From Pseudomonas sp. GD03944 (GTDB lineage: Bacteria > Pseudomonadota > Gammaproteobacteria > Pseudomonadales > Pseudomonadaceae): DNA of 64,000 nt. The position numbers and the translations under genes were made by a program. The DNA lies in NCBI RefSeq assembly GCF_029839275.1, contig NZ_JAOCAH010000010.1, positions 124,001 through 188,000 on the forward strand, given 5' to 3'. This document shows, one piece after another, positions 19,308 through 29,199 of the stretch. Under the pieces are notes generated by a model. It worked only from the letters and a program-made list of their open reading frames with translations. It was not told where the DNA came from and ran no database searches. The stretch's first letter is position 1. Every line of letters starts with the position of its first letter.

Positions 19308-20954
19308 ATGAACAGCGTCAATCCCTACGAATACGGCCTGCCGCGCGACGCGGCGAACTTCCAGGCACTCAGCCCCCTGAGTTTCATCGAGCGTGCCGCC
19401 AGCGTCTATCCGCAGCGGCTGGCGCTGATCAACGGCCGGTTTCGACAGACCTGGGGCCAAACCTATGAGCGTTCCATCCGCCTCGCCTCGGCCCTGGCCA
19501 AGCGCGGCATCGGCGTAGGCGATACGGTGGCGGTCATCGCACCGAACGGCCCGGCCATGTTCGAGGCGCATTTCGGCGTGCCGATGTGCGGTGCGGTGCT
19601 CAACGCCATCAACACGCGCCTGGATGCCGAAACCATCGCCTTCATCCTGCAGCATGGCGAGGCCAAGGTGCTGCTGGTGGACAAGGAATTCGGCGGGACC
19701 GTGCAGCGCGCCACCAGCCACCTGCCCAATCGACCATTGATCGTTGCCATCGACGACCCCGAATACGACCAGGGGCTGCTGATCGGAGAGCTGGAGTACG
19801 AGGCCCTGCTCGCCGAGGGTGACGCGGATTACGCCTGGCAGCTGCCGGACGACGAGTGGCAGGCCATCGCCCTGAACTACACCTCCGGCACCACGGGTAA
19901 CCCCAAGGGCGTGGTCTATCACCACCGCGGTGCACACCTGAACGCCCTGTCCAATGCCATGTGCTGGGACATGACGCGCTTCCCGGTGTACCTGTGGACC
20001 TTGCCGATGTTCCACTGCAACGGCTGGTGCTTCCCCTGGGCGTTGGCGGCCTACGTGGGCGTCAGTGTGTGCCTGCGTCACGTGCGGGCCGAGGCGATCT
20101 ACCCGGCGATGGCCGAGCACGGGGTCGATCATTTCTGCGGGGCACCGATCGTGCTGAACATGCTGGCCAACGCGTCGCCCGAGCTGAAGGCGCTCAAGAC
20201 CCGGCCGGTCAAGGTGCTGACTGCTGGTGCGGCGCCACCGGCGGCGGTGATCGAGTCGATGGAAGCCCTGGATTTTCGCGTCACCCATGTCTACGGCCTG
20301 ACCGAGACCTATGGCCCCAGCGTGGCGTGCGAATGGAAAACCGAGTGGGATGACGAGGCGCCGGACCAGCGGGCGCGCCTGAAATCCCGGCAGGGTGTGC
20401 GGGCGCCGCTGCTCGATGGCCTGATGGTGGCCGATCCCGAGACCCTGGAGCCGGTGCCTCGCGATGGGCAGACCATCGGCGAGATCATGATGCGCGGCAA
20501 CGTGGTGATGAAGGGCTACCTGAAGAACCCGACGGCCACTGCCGAAGCCTTCAAGGGCGGCTGGTTCCATTCCGGCGACCTGGCCGTGTGGCACGAGGAC
20601 GGCTACGTCGAGATCAAGGACCGCTCCAAGGACATCATCATTTCCGGCGGCGAGAACATTTCCTCGATCGAGGTGGAGGACGTGCTGTACCGCCACCCGC
20701 AGATTCTCGAAGCGGCCGTTGTGGCGATGCCGAGCGAGCGCTGGGGCGAAACCCCCTGTGCTTTCGTCACCCCCAAGCCGGGGGTGACCCTGGAGAGCCA
20801 GGCGGTGATCGAGTTCTGCCAGCAGCGCATGGCGCGGTTCAAGGTGCCTGGCGCGGTGGTGTTCTGCGACTTGCCGAAGACCTCCACCGGCAAGGTGCAG
20901 AAATTCGTGCTGCGCGAACAGGCCAGGGCCCTGGCTGCGGACAAGAACCTGTAG
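19308..20954 (+). CDS. Acyl-CoA ligase (AMP-forming, medium-chain type)
   Basis: 548 aa of the ANL superfamily. Motifs in order are the P-loop YTSGTTGNPKGVVYHHRG, the linker YGLTETYGP, GWFHSGDLAVWHEDGYVEI with the ATP ribose-binding Asp, and the C-terminal KTSTGKVQKF with the adenylation lysine. The FHCNGWCFPW segment is common in the medium-chain/methylmercaptopropionate (DmdB-like) branch. It activates a carboxylate to its CoA ester through an acyl-AMP. It sits alone between fabY and dctM, where P. aeruginosa has arcDABC. The substrate cannot be fixed from sequence. Confidence 0.9.
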   Translation: MNSVNPYEYGLPRDAANFQALSPLSFIERAASVYPQRLALINGRFRQTWGQTYERSIRLASALAKRGIGVGDTVAVIAPNGPAMFEAHFGVPMCGAVLNAINTRLDAETIAFILQHGEAKVLLVDKEFGGTVQRATSHLPNRPLIVAIDDPEYDQGLLIGELEYEALLAEGDADYAWQLPDDEWQAIALNYTSGTTGNPKGVVYHHRGAHLNALSNAMCWDMTRFPVYLWTLPMFHCNGWCFPWALAAYVGVSVCLRHVRAEAIYPAMAEHGVDHFCGAPIVLNMLANASPELKALKTRPVKVLTAGAAPPAAVIESMEALDFRVTHVYGLTETYGPSVACEWKTEWDDEAPDQRARLKSRQGVRAPLLDGLMVADPETLEPVPRDGQTIGEIMMRGNVVMKGYLKNPTATAEAFKGGWFHSGDLAVWHEDGYVEIKDRSKDIIISGGENISSIEVEDVLYRHPQILEAAVVAMPSERWGETPCAFVTPKPGVTLESQAVIEFCQQRMARFKVPGAVVFCDLPKTSTGKVQKFVLREQARALAADKNL

Positions 20955-21020
20955 GAGCGGCCTTGGCCGCGAGCTTTATCTGATCCTGAAGCCAGAGCTC
21001 GCGGGCAAGCCCGCTCCTAC
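20951..21020. repeat. Pair of inverted Pseudomonas REP sequences
   Basis: GTAGGAGCGGCCTTGGCCGC (20951-20970) and GGGCAAGCCCGCTCCTAC (21003-21020, with CGC before it) are the two orientations of the P. putida-type REP unit. They face each other across ~26 nt. This is a typical REP doublet placed just after a stop codon, here that of the acyl-CoA ligase. Confidence 0.85.
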
Positions 21021-21053
21021 AAAGGCCCGCTTTCGCAGAGAAGTGAACGGCCA

Positions 21054-21080
21054 TAAAAAAGCCCGGCACGAAGGCCGGGC
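21054..21080 (-). terminator. Terminator of the dctPQM operon
   Basis: On the minus strand GCCCGGC-CTTCGT-GCCGGGC is followed by six T. It lies 35 nt downstream of the dctM stop. Confidence 0.9.
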
Positions 21081-21114
21081 GCAATGGGGGCGAACCCCCA
21101 TGAAGTAGCGGTTG

Positions 21115-22395
21115 TTACATGCCGAGCATGTTCGGCAGGCCCAGCGAGATGAAGGGCACGTATGTCACCAGAAGCAGGAACACCAGCATCACCAGCAGCC
21201 ACGGCGATACTGCGCGCACCACGCGGGTCAGCGGCATGCCGGTGACCGCCGAGGTCACGAACAGGTTGAGACCGGTGGGTGGCGTGATCAGGCCGATTTC
21301 CATGTTCACCACCATGATGATGCCCAGGTGGATCGGGTCGATGCCCAGTTGCATGGCAATCGGGAACAGGATCGGCGCGAGGATCAGGATGATCGCCGAC
21401 GGCTCCATGAAGGTGCCGGCGATCAGCAGCACGATGTTCACCACGATCAGGAACTCGATCGGGCTGAAGCCCTGCTCGACGACCCAGGCGGTGATCGATT
21501 GCGGGATCTGCTCAGTGGTCAGTACGTGAGCGAACAGCATGGCGTTGGCGATGATGAACATCAGCACCACGCTCAGCTTGCCGGCCTCGATGATGACCTT
21601 CGGGCACTCGCGGACAGTCATGTCCTTGTAGACGAAGATCGCCACGAAGGCCGCGTACACGGCGGCCACGGCAGCGGCTTCCGTCGGGGTGAACATGCCG
21701 GAGTAGATACCGCCGAGGATGATCACGATCAGCATCAGGCCCCAGCCCGCCTTGCGGCCGGCCACGAGGATTTCCTTGAAGGACGCCCGTGGCAGCGACG
21801 GCATGTTCTGCACGCGCGCCATGATGTAGATGACGACCATCAGCACCAGGCCGAGCAGCAGGCCCGGTACCACGCCCGCCATGAACAGCTTGCCCACCGA
21901 GGTCTCGGTCGCGGTGGCGTAGACCACCATGACGATCGACGGCGGGATCAGGATGCCCAGGGTACCGGCGTTACACACGATGCCGGCGGCGAAGTCCTGC
22001 TTGTAACCCGAACGCACCATGCCGGCGATCACGATCGAGCCCACCGCGGCCACGGTGGCCGGCGACGAGCCGCTCAGGGCGGCGAACAGCATGCACGCCA
22101 GGATCGCGGCGATGGCCAGGCCGCCCTTGATGTGGCCGACGCAGGCGTTGGCGAAGTCGATCAGGCGACGGGCCACGCCGCCGCTGGTCATGAACGCACC
22201 GGACAGCAGGAAGAACGGGATGGCCAGCAGCGTGTAGTGCTCGCTGGTCTCGAACAGTTTGATCGCCAGCGAACGCACCGAGTCGTTACTGAAGAACAGG
22301 ATGGTCATGGCCCCGGACAAACCCAGGGAGATCGCCACTGGAATGCCGATGAACATCAGCACGAACAGGGCGATGAAGAGGAAGGCAATGGTCAT
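21115..22395 (-). CDS. dctM: DctM, TRAP transporter large permease
   Basis: 426 aa with about 12 hydrophobic segments and the DctM family marks MEPSAIILILAPILFPIA and GLITPPTGLNLFV. It is the sodium-coupled transport subunit of the C4-dicarboxylate (succinate, fumarate, malate) TRAP system in the inner membrane. It overlaps dctQ by ATGA and ends the operon. Length and motifs are normal. Confidence 0.95.
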   Translation of the reverse strand: MTIAFLFIALFVLMFIGIPVAISLGLSGAMTILFFSNDSVRSLAIKLFETSEHYTLLAIPFFLLSGAFMTSGGVARRLIDFANACVGHIKGGLAIAAILACMLFAALSGSSPATVAAVGSIVIAGMVRSGYKQDFAAGIVCNAGTLGILIPPSIVMVVYATATETSVGKLFMAGVVPGLLLGLVLMVVIYIMARVQNMPSLPRASFKEILVAGRKAGWGLMLIVIILGGIYSGMFTPTEAAAVAAVYAAFVAIFVYKDMTVRECPKVIIEAGKLSVVLMFIIANAMLFAHVLTTEQIPQSITAWVVEQGFSPIEFLIVVNIVLLIAGTFMEPSAIILILAPILFPIAMQLGIDPIHLGIIMVVNMEIGLITPPTGLNLFVTSAVTGMPLTRVVRAVSPWLLVMLVFLLLVTYVPFISLGLPNMLGM

Positions 22396-23030
22396 TTGGT
22401 GGTCTCCGCCTTGTCGTTCTCAGCCAGCTTGACGGCGTCATCCACCTCACTGTGCAGGCCCAGGCCCTGCTGTTTGCCCTGCAGGACGCGGATGAAAATC
22501 TCCAGGAAGCGCACGAACATCAGCGTGAAGCCGATGGGTACGATCATCACGATGTGCCATTGTTGAATGCCAAAGCGGTCCAGGTCCTCGGCACCGGTGC
22601 CGACGCTGAACAGGACGGCGACCCATTGCTCACTGGAATAGGCCATCAGGGCGCAATAGCCGAGGCAGATCAACAGGGCCAGGATGGCAACCCGGCGTTG
22701 GTTTTCGGGGTTGAACTGACGCACAACGAGGTCGACGCCAATGTGCGCGCCGATGCGCACGCCCCAGGCCAGGCCGATGAAGATCAGCCAGCCGAACATG
22801 GCCTTGGTCAGGGCCACGCTCCAGGTCATTTCCTGGGCCACGTAGAGGATGCCGTCGCCGATGCTGAACATGGCATCGTTGGCGAAGGGCAGCGAGTCTC
22901 CCAGGGAATAGAAAACACCATAGAGGTTGTTGAAAACCACGTAAGAGAAGGTGACCAGGGTCATGCCTGCAAGCAGGAAGGCCACCATGAACTCTTCCAG
23001 GTTATTCCAGACACGAGCGACAGCGTGCAT
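22392..23030 (-). CDS. dctQ: DctQ, TRAP transporter small permease
   Basis: 212 aa from the ATG at 23030, which has GGAGA six bases upstream; an in-frame ATG at 23111 has no site. Four transmembrane segments are separated by polar loops (FMVAFLLAGMTLVTFSYVVF; the last ~WHIVMIVPIGFTLMFVRFLEI). It forms the membrane complex with DctM. The N-terminal helix and the charged C-terminal tail are cytoplasmic. The C-terminal tail is somewhat long for the family. Confidence 0.92.
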   Translation of the reverse strand: MHAVARVWNNLEEFMVAFLLAGMTLVTFSYVVFNNLYGVFYSLGDSLPFANDAMFSIGDGILYVAQEMTWSVALTKAMFGWLIFIGLAWGVRIGAHIGVDLVVRQFNPENQRRVAILALLICLGYCALMAYSSEQWVAVLFSVGTGAEDLDRFGIQQWHIVMIVPIGFTLMFVRFLEIFIRVLQGKQQGLGLHSEVDDAVKLAENDKAETTK

Positions 23031-23199
23031 GGGATTATCTCCGTCAGTAAAGCGGTCGCGAAGCGACGATTGGACAGATGGGTCAGAACGTGCGTGGCGG
23101 TTGTCCGCCATGAGTCCCGCTGTCGATGATGCAAGTGGCGGCGGTTCCGCTCAGGTACCGCCGCGAGGGCCTGGCGGTCGCCAGGCCCCGGGGTGTTGC

Positions 23200-24228
<1,029 letters not shown>

Positions 24229-24276
24229 TTAGCGCTGTGGCGCTGATAAGCGGACAAACAAGAGCAAGGGGGGACG

Positions 24277-24290
24277 CCGTTCGAGAACGG
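24277..24290. repeat. Palindrome in the dctP leader
   Basis: CCGTTC-GA-GAACGG is a perfect 6-bp inverted repeat in the ~150-nt leader of dctP, downstream of the predicted sigma-54 start site. It could be an operator or a leader hairpin. Confidence 0.35.
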
Positions 24291-24352
24291 ACGCGGGTGG
24301 AATGCTAAGCCCCTGAACTTGTACTTGTTGGTTCGCCTGGCGCGAAGGGTAG

Positions 24353-24368
24353 AGCAACCGTCATGCCA
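24353..24368 (-). promoter_or_regulatory. Sigma-54 promoter of dctPQM
   Basis: On the minus strand the sequence reads TGGCATGACGGTTGCT, differing from the consensus TGGCACG-N4-TTGCW only by T for C at one position. The -24 GG and -12 GC are intact with correct spacing. The start site would be near 24341, giving a leader of ~145 nt. DctD, a sigma-54 activator, is encoded next door. Confidence 0.85.
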
Positions 24369-24371
24369 GCC

Positions 24372-24389
24372 TTGTGACAGGCGACACAA
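24372..24389. promoter_or_regulatory. Candidate activator site upstream of the sigma-54 promoter
   Basis: TTGTG-N8-CACAA is an inverted repeat lying 4 nt upstream of the -24 element. Rhizobial DctD binds TGTGCG-type dyads, and this one is of similar spacing. It is closer to the promoter than most enhancer sites, so a role is tentative. Confidence 0.4.
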
Positions 24390-24539
24390 CAGACTTTTCA
24401 GAAAGCCGTGAGAGGCCCGTGGAATAGCACTGGCACGCTGTTCGATTGTAGGACGAGAAGTTTGTTACGTCATATTGAGGGAGCCTCCGACGCGCGGTCG
24501 GAGCGTCCGCAGTACTACTGATGAGCGGAAAGCTGCCGA

Positions 24540-25928
24540 TCAGTCCTGGTCCTCTGGCGGGGACCCGCCAGCGTCGGCAAAGTTAAGCCCGTGCTTGCGC
24601 AGCTTGTCGTGCAGCGTCTTGCGCGGCACGCCGAGCGCTTCGGCCAGGCTGCGCAGCGAACCGTGGGGGCGCGTCAGTTCGGCGGCAATCAGGGCGCGCT
24701 CGAACGCTTCCACCTGCTCGCTGAGGTTGCCGGCCTGGGGCACGTTGCTCAGGTGCTGGTCGAGCGGGCGCTCCAGGTCCAGGTCCAGGCCCAGGGCGAA
24801 GCGCTCTGCCGCGTTCTGCAGTTCGCGAACATTGCCTGGCCAGGGGTTACGCAGCAGCAGGGCGCGCTGCCCAGGCTGCAGTTCGCGCACCGGCATGCCG
24901 TGGCGGGCGCTGGCGGCATCGGCGAAGTGCTGGAACAGCAGCAGGCTGTCCTCGCCCCGCTCACGCAGGGGCGGAATGCGCAGGGGCGCGACATTCAGGC
25001 GGTAGTAGAGGTCGGCGCGGAAGCGGCCCTGGTCGGCGGCCTGGCGCAGGTCTTCCTTGGTGGCGGCGATGACGCGGATGTCCAGCGGGATCAGCTGGTT
25101 GCCACCGAGGCGCTCGACGACCCGTTCCTGCAGCAGACGCAGCAGCTTGACCTGCACCTCCAGGGTCATGCTTTCGATCTCATCGAGGAACAGGGTGCCG
25201 CCGTTGGCGAATTCGAACTTGCCGATGCGGCGCTTCTGCGCACCGGTGAAGGCCCCCGGCTCGTGGCCGAACAGCTCGCTTTCCACCACGGACTCGGCCA
25301 GGGCACCGGCGTTGATCGCGACGAAGGGGCCGTCGCGGCGGCTCGACAGATCGTGCAGGGCTCGGGCGACCACTTCCTTGCCGGCCCCGGTCTCACCCAG
25401 GATCAGCACGTCGGTGGAAATGCTGGCCAGGGCACCGATCTGCTCACGCAGGCGCTGGATGGCCGGGGACTGACCGACCAGGCGAGTGGACAGCTGCTGG
25501 CGGTCCGCCAGGGCCATGCGCAGGCTGCGGTTGTCCAGCACCAGGCGGCGCAGGGCCAGGGCGCGGCGCACGCTGTCGAGCAGGTCTTCGCTGGCGAAGG
25601 GCTTTTCCAGGAAGTCGTAGGCGCCGGCGCGCATGGCCTGCACGGCCAGCGGCACGTCGCCGTGGCCGGTGATCAGCAGCACCGGCAGTTCCGGGTCCTG
25701 CTCGTGCAGTTGCTTGAGCAGTTCCAGGCCGTCCACACCCGGCATGCGGATATCGCTGACCACCACGCCGGGCCAGTCGCGCTCAATGCGCTCGGCCAGC
25801 CCCTGGGCATCGGACAGGGTGGTGACCTTGAGGCCGGCCAGGTCCAGGGTCTGGCTCAGGGCCTGGCGCAGGTGGGGGTCGTCGTCGATCAGCAGCACCT
25901 GGGTGCGGGCGTCGATAGTCGTGCTCAT
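24540..25928 (-). CDS. dctD: DctD, sigma-54-dependent response regulator
   Basis: 462 aa in three domains: receiver (residues 8-125, phospho-acceptor Asp59 in VVSDIRMPG), AAA+ (Walker A GETGAGKE, sigma-54-contact loop GAFTGA, Walker B TLFLDEI), and a C-terminal Fis-type HTH (RSLAEALGVPRKTLHDKLRK). It activates C4-dicarboxylate transport genes when phosphorylated by DctB. It overlaps dctB by ATGA. A short stem (24485-24491 with 24497-24503) follows the stop, without a T-run. Confidence 0.95.
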   Translation of the reverse strand: MSTTIDARTQVLLIDDDPHLRQALSQTLDLAGLKVTTLSDAQGLAERIERDWPGVVVSDIRMPGVDGLELLKQLHEQDPELPVLLITGHGDVPLAVQAMRAGAYDFLEKPFASEDLLDSVRRALALRRLVLDNRSLRMALADRQQLSTRLVGQSPAIQRLREQIGALASISTDVLILGETGAGKEVVARALHDLSSRRDGPFVAINAGALAESVVESELFGHEPGAFTGAQKRRIGKFEFANGGTLFLDEIESMTLEVQVKLLRLLQERVVERLGGNQLIPLDIRVIAATKEDLRQAADQGRFRADLYYRLNVAPLRIPPLRERGEDSLLLFQHFADAASARHGMPVRELQPGQRALLLRNPWPGNVRELQNAAERFALGLDLDLERPLDQHLSNVPQAGNLSEQVEAFERALIAAELTRPHGSLRSLAEALGVPRKTLHDKLRKHGLNFADAGGSPPEDQD

Positions 25929-27739
25929 ACAGCAAAGTCCTCGGGCGACTGGGGTTTCAGGCCGTGTTCAGCGGCATGCAGACGCAGGGTCAACAGGGCG
26001 CCACCGTCGGGGTGGTTGGCGAACAGCAGTTCGCCATCGAGGGCGCGCATCAGGGTGTCGCAAATCGCCAGGCCAAGGCCCAGGCCCTGGGCGCTGGTCT
26101 TGGTGGTGAAAAAGGGCTCACGGGCGCGCTGCAGGGCTTCGGCGCTGAAGCCGGGACCGTTGTCGCGCAGGTGCAGTTGGACGCCCTCCGCGGTGCGTTC
26201 GGCACTCAGCCAGATACGCCGCGGATGGGGTTTTTCGCCCAGGGCATCGAGGGCATTGGCCAGCAGGTTGCCGAGGACCTGGCGCAGGCGGGTTTCGCCG
26301 GCCTGCACCCACAGGGTTTCCTCGGGCAGGTCGCGGATCAGCTCGACCTCCATGGCGCGCCGGCGCTTGGCCAGCAGGGCCAGGGCGTCGTCCAGGGCCG
26401 GTTGCAGGGCCACGCTTTCCGGCGCGTGCCGGTCGCGGCGGGCGAAAGCACGCAGATGGGCGATGATCGAAGCCATGCGCTCGGTCAGCTGGCTGATCAG
26501 CTTGAGGTTGCCCCGGGCGTCCTCGGTGCGCTCGTGGTCAAGCAATACCCCGGCGTTATCGGCATAGCTGCGAATGGCGGCCAGGGGCTGGTTGAGCTCA
26601 TGGCTGATACTCGCGCTCATGGTGCCGAGTGCCGACAGTTTGCCGGCCTGGACCAGCTCGTCCTGGGCGCGTACCAGCTCCTGCTGCGCCTGTTCGCGCT
26701 CCAGCACTTCGTCCTTGAGGCGGCTGTTGAGCAGCTCCAGGTCCTGGGTGCGCTCCCGGACGTTCTGCTCCAGCTCCGCGCGGGCCCGGGTGTCCAGGGC
26801 GATGCGTTCGAGATAGTGGCGGCGGCGCTGCATCGCCAGGCCGACCAGCAGGATCAGCACCAGCAGAGTCGCGCCGCCGATGGCCACGGCAGTACGTACC
26901 GGCCGGTCGATCAGGGTGCGGGGGGCGAGGATGCTCACCGTCCAGTCGATCTCTTCGAGGTCGCGGTTCTGTCGGAGCCAGGCGCTTTCGTTGATCTTCA
27001 GCGGTGGCGGCGACTGGGTGGGGTAGGGGATGTTGGCGGAAATCGCCGCCCGCTCCGCGCTGTCCAGCGGGCGAGTGGCCCGGAAGCGCCAGTCGCCGCG
27101 CGAGGTCAGGATCACCACGCCATTGGAATCAGTCACCAGCAGCTGTTCCGGCGTGTTGCCCCACAGGGTTTCGGTGTGGTCGAGGTCGACCTTGACCACC
27201 AGGGCGCCGAGGTTGCGGTTGTCCTCGCGCACCGCGGCGGCAAAGTAGTAGCCGCGCTTGCCGGAGGTGGTGCCGAGGCCGAAAAAGCGCCCGGGGCGCC
27301 CGGCTATCGCCTCGCGGAAGTAGGGGCGAAAGGCGAAGTTGCGGTCGATGAAGCTGTCTGTCTGGTCCCAGTTGGAGGTGGCCAGGGTATTGCCCTGGGG
27401 ATCCATCAGGTAGATCACGTCGGCCCCGACCTGCTCGCGCACCTTGTGCAGCAGGCGGTTGGCCTTGTCCATGGCGACGGGGTCGTCCGGTGACTGCAGC
27501 ACGTTGCGCACGGCCGGCAGGTCGCCCAGGATCGGCGGCAGCACTTCGTAGCGGCGCAGGTTGCCCAGCAGGTTGGCGACGTAGAGGTCGAGGGTCTGGC
27601 GGTTCTGTTCGATCAGCTCGCCGCTGTAGTAACGCTCCGCCAACTGGTGCAACGGCCACAGCAGGGGCGTCAGCAGCAGGGCCAGCAGCGCGAGGCTGCG
27701 CCAGCGTGGGCGTTTGGTCATGAGCGCGGGGTCGGTCAT
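25925..27739 (-). CDS. dctB: DctB, C4-dicarboxylate sensor histidine kinase
   Basis: About 604 aa if started at 27739; in-frame ATGs at 27775 and 27721 are alternatives, and none has a strong ribosome site. A transmembrane helix at the N-terminus and one near residue ~285 bracket a double-PAS periplasmic sensor domain. A coiled coil (RTQDLELLNSRLKDEVLERE) leads to the H-box SASISHELNQPLAAIRSYA, then N, G1 (DNGPGFS) and G2 (GLGLGLAIC) boxes. It phosphorylates DctD in response to dicarboxylates. It is just downstream of rmlD on the same strand. Confidence 0.93.
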   Translation of the reverse strand: MTDPALMTKRPRWRSLALLALLLTPLLWPLHQLAERYYSGELIEQNRQTLDLYVANLLGNLRRYEVLPPILGDLPAVRNVLQSPDDPVAMDKANRLLHKVREQVGADVIYLMDPQGNTLATSNWDQTDSFIDRNFAFRPYFREAIAGRPGRFFGLGTTSGKRGYYFAAAVREDNRNLGALVVKVDLDHTETLWGNTPEQLLVTDSNGVVILTSRGDWRFRATRPLDSAERAAISANIPYPTQSPPPLKINESAWLRQNRDLEEIDWTVSILAPRTLIDRPVRTAVAIGGATLLVLILLVGLAMQRRRHYLERIALDTRARAELEQNVRERTQDLELLNSRLKDEVLEREQAQQELVRAQDELVQAGKLSALGTMSASISHELNQPLAAIRSYADNAGVLLDHERTEDARGNLKLISQLTERMASIIAHLRAFARRDRHAPESVALQPALDDALALLAKRRRAMEVELIRDLPEETLWVQAGETRLRQVLGNLLANALDALGEKPHPRRIWLSAERTAEGVQLHLRDNGPGFSAEALQRAREPFFTTKTSAQGLGLGLAICDTLMRALDGELLFANHPDGGALLTLRLHAAEHGLKPQSPEDFAV

Positions 27740-27784
27740 CGGGGCGGTCGCCTGGGGAACCGGCCTATTATGCACGTTCGCGCT

Positions 27785-28654
27785 TCAGCGGGGACCGTGC
27801 AGGCACTCGAGCAACGCGCTGGGCCAGTCGGGCAGCTGCACGAACCACTCCTTTTGCAGGCGGCTGCAGTCGAGGCGCGAATTGAGCGGCCGCCGCGCCG
27901 GCGTCGGGTACTCGCTGCTGGGAATGGCCTGTAACTGGGCCACCGGTTTGCCCTGCAGGCGCAACTGCTCGGCGATGGCACTGGCGAAACCGAACCAGGA
28001 AATCTCGCCCTGGGCCGTCAGGTGGTAGGTGCCCCAGGGGCCGCCCTGGTCGTTGCGCCAGTGCTGGATGATCTGTTCGGTGGTCTGGGCGATGCTGCCG
28101 GCCCAGGTCGGGGCGCCGACCTGGTCGACCACCACATTGAGGCTTTCCCGTTCCTGCAGCAGGCGTTGCATGGTCAGCAGGAAATTGCGGCCGTGCAGGG
28201 AGTACACCCAGCTGGTGCGCAGGATCAGGTGCGCGCCGCCGACCGCCTGGATCGCCTGTTCGCCGGCCCATTTGCTCTGGCCGTAGACGCCCAGGGGCGT
28301 GGGGGTGTCGGCTTCGGTGTAGGCCGTTTCCTTGCTGCCATCGAACACGTAATCGGTGGAGTAGTGGATCAGCGGAGCGCCCAGCGCGGCGGCCTCTTCG
28401 GCAAGGATGCCGGGGCCTGTCGCGTTGATGGCGAAGGCCAGGTCGCGCTCGCTTTCCGCCTGGTCGACCGCGGTGTAGGCCGCGGCATTGATGATCAGAT
28501 CCGGGCGCAGGTCGCGCACCTGCTGGCGAATCTGCTCGGGCCTGGCCAGGTCGAGTTGCTGGCTGCCGCGGACGATCACCTGTCCCTGGCCTGCCAGGCG
28601 CAATTGCAATTCACGGCTGACCTGTCCGTTGGCACCGATCAGAAGAATGTTCAT
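27785..28654 (-). CDS. rfbD: RmlD/RfbD, dTDP-4-dehydrorhamnose reductase
   Basis: 289 aa. An N-terminal NADPH-binding motif (LLIGANGQVSRELQ) is followed by the short-chain reductase YxxxK in VYGQSKWAGEQ. It performs the last step to dTDP-L-rhamnose, which feeds LPS core or O-antigen and, in some species, rhamnolipids. Last of four rml genes here; it overlaps rfbC by ATGA. In PAO1 rmlD is second, not last. Confidence 0.95.
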   Translation of the reverse strand: MNILLIGANGQVSRELQLRLAGQGQVIVRGSQQLDLARPEQIRQQVRDLRPDLIINAAAYTAVDQAESERDLAFAINATGPGILAEEAAALGAPLIHYSTDYVFDGSKETAYTEADTPTPLGVYGQSKWAGEQAIQAVGGAHLILRTSWVYSLHGRNFLLTMQRLLQERESLNVVVDQVGAPTWAGSIAQTTEQIIQHWRNDQGGPWGTYHLTAQGEISWFGFASAIAEQLRLQGKPVAQLQAIPSSEYPTPARRPLNSRLDCSRLQKEWFVQLPDWPSALLECLHGPR

Positions 28655-29196
28655 GGAAACAGCTCCGCTTCGTCATAGCGGCTGCCGGCCTGGTCCTTTG
28701 CCGACAGCTGCGGTGTGAAGTCCAGTGGCCAGTCGATGGCCAGCGTGGGGTCGTCCCAGCGTATGCAGCGCTCGTGGGCGGGGGCGTAGTAGTCGGTGGT
28801 CTTGTAGAGAAACTCTGCATGCTCGCTGAGCACCACGAAGCCATGGGCGAAACCTTCCGGTACCCAGAGCTGGCGCTTGTTTTCCGCTGACAGGTGGACG
28901 CCGACCCACTGCCCGCAGGTGGGGGAGTGGCGGCGAATATCGACCGCGACGTCATACACCTCGCCGGCGGCGACCCGCACCAGCTTGCCCTGGGCCTGCT
29001 GCAGTTGATAGTGCAGGCCGCGCAGCACGCCGCGCTGGGAGCGCGAATGGTTGTCCTGGACGAACTCGCGCTCCAGGCCGGTGGCTTCGGCAAAGGCGCG
29101 CGCATTGAAGCTTTCGAAGAAAAAGCCGCGATCGTCGCCGAAAATGCGGGGTTCAAGGATGAGCACGTCGGGAATCTGGGTGCGGATCACTTGCAT
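28651..29196 (-). CDS. rfbC: RmlC/RfbC, dTDP-4-dehydrorhamnose 3,5-epimerase
   Basis: 181 aa, the usual size. The cupin-fold epimerase signatures are RGFFFESFNARAFAE (here DDRGFFFESFN), FVQDNHSRSQRGVLRGLHYQ with the catalytic His, and WVPEGFAHGFVVLSE. It follows rfbA with a 3-nt gap and overlaps rfbD. Confidence 0.95.
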   Translation of the reverse strand: MQVIRTQIPDVLILEPRIFGDDRGFFFESFNARAFAEATGLEREFVQDNHSRSQRGVLRGLHYQLQQAQGKLVRVAAGEVYDVAVDIRRHSPTCGQWVGVHLSAENKRQLWVPEGFAHGFVVLSEHAEFLYKTTDYYAPAHERCIRWDDPTLAIDWPLDFTPQLSAKDQAGSRYDEAELFP

Positions 29197-29199
29197 GCG

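Noticed and set aside
21112-22566. 484-aa His/Asp-rich plus-strand frame
   Set aside because: It is antisense to dctM and its odd composition (long runs of His, Asp, Gln) comes from reversed membrane-helix codons.
24431-24446. TGGCACG-like sigma-54 site on the plus strand
   Set aside because: The -12 GC is missing at the proper spacing, and no plus-strand gene follows.
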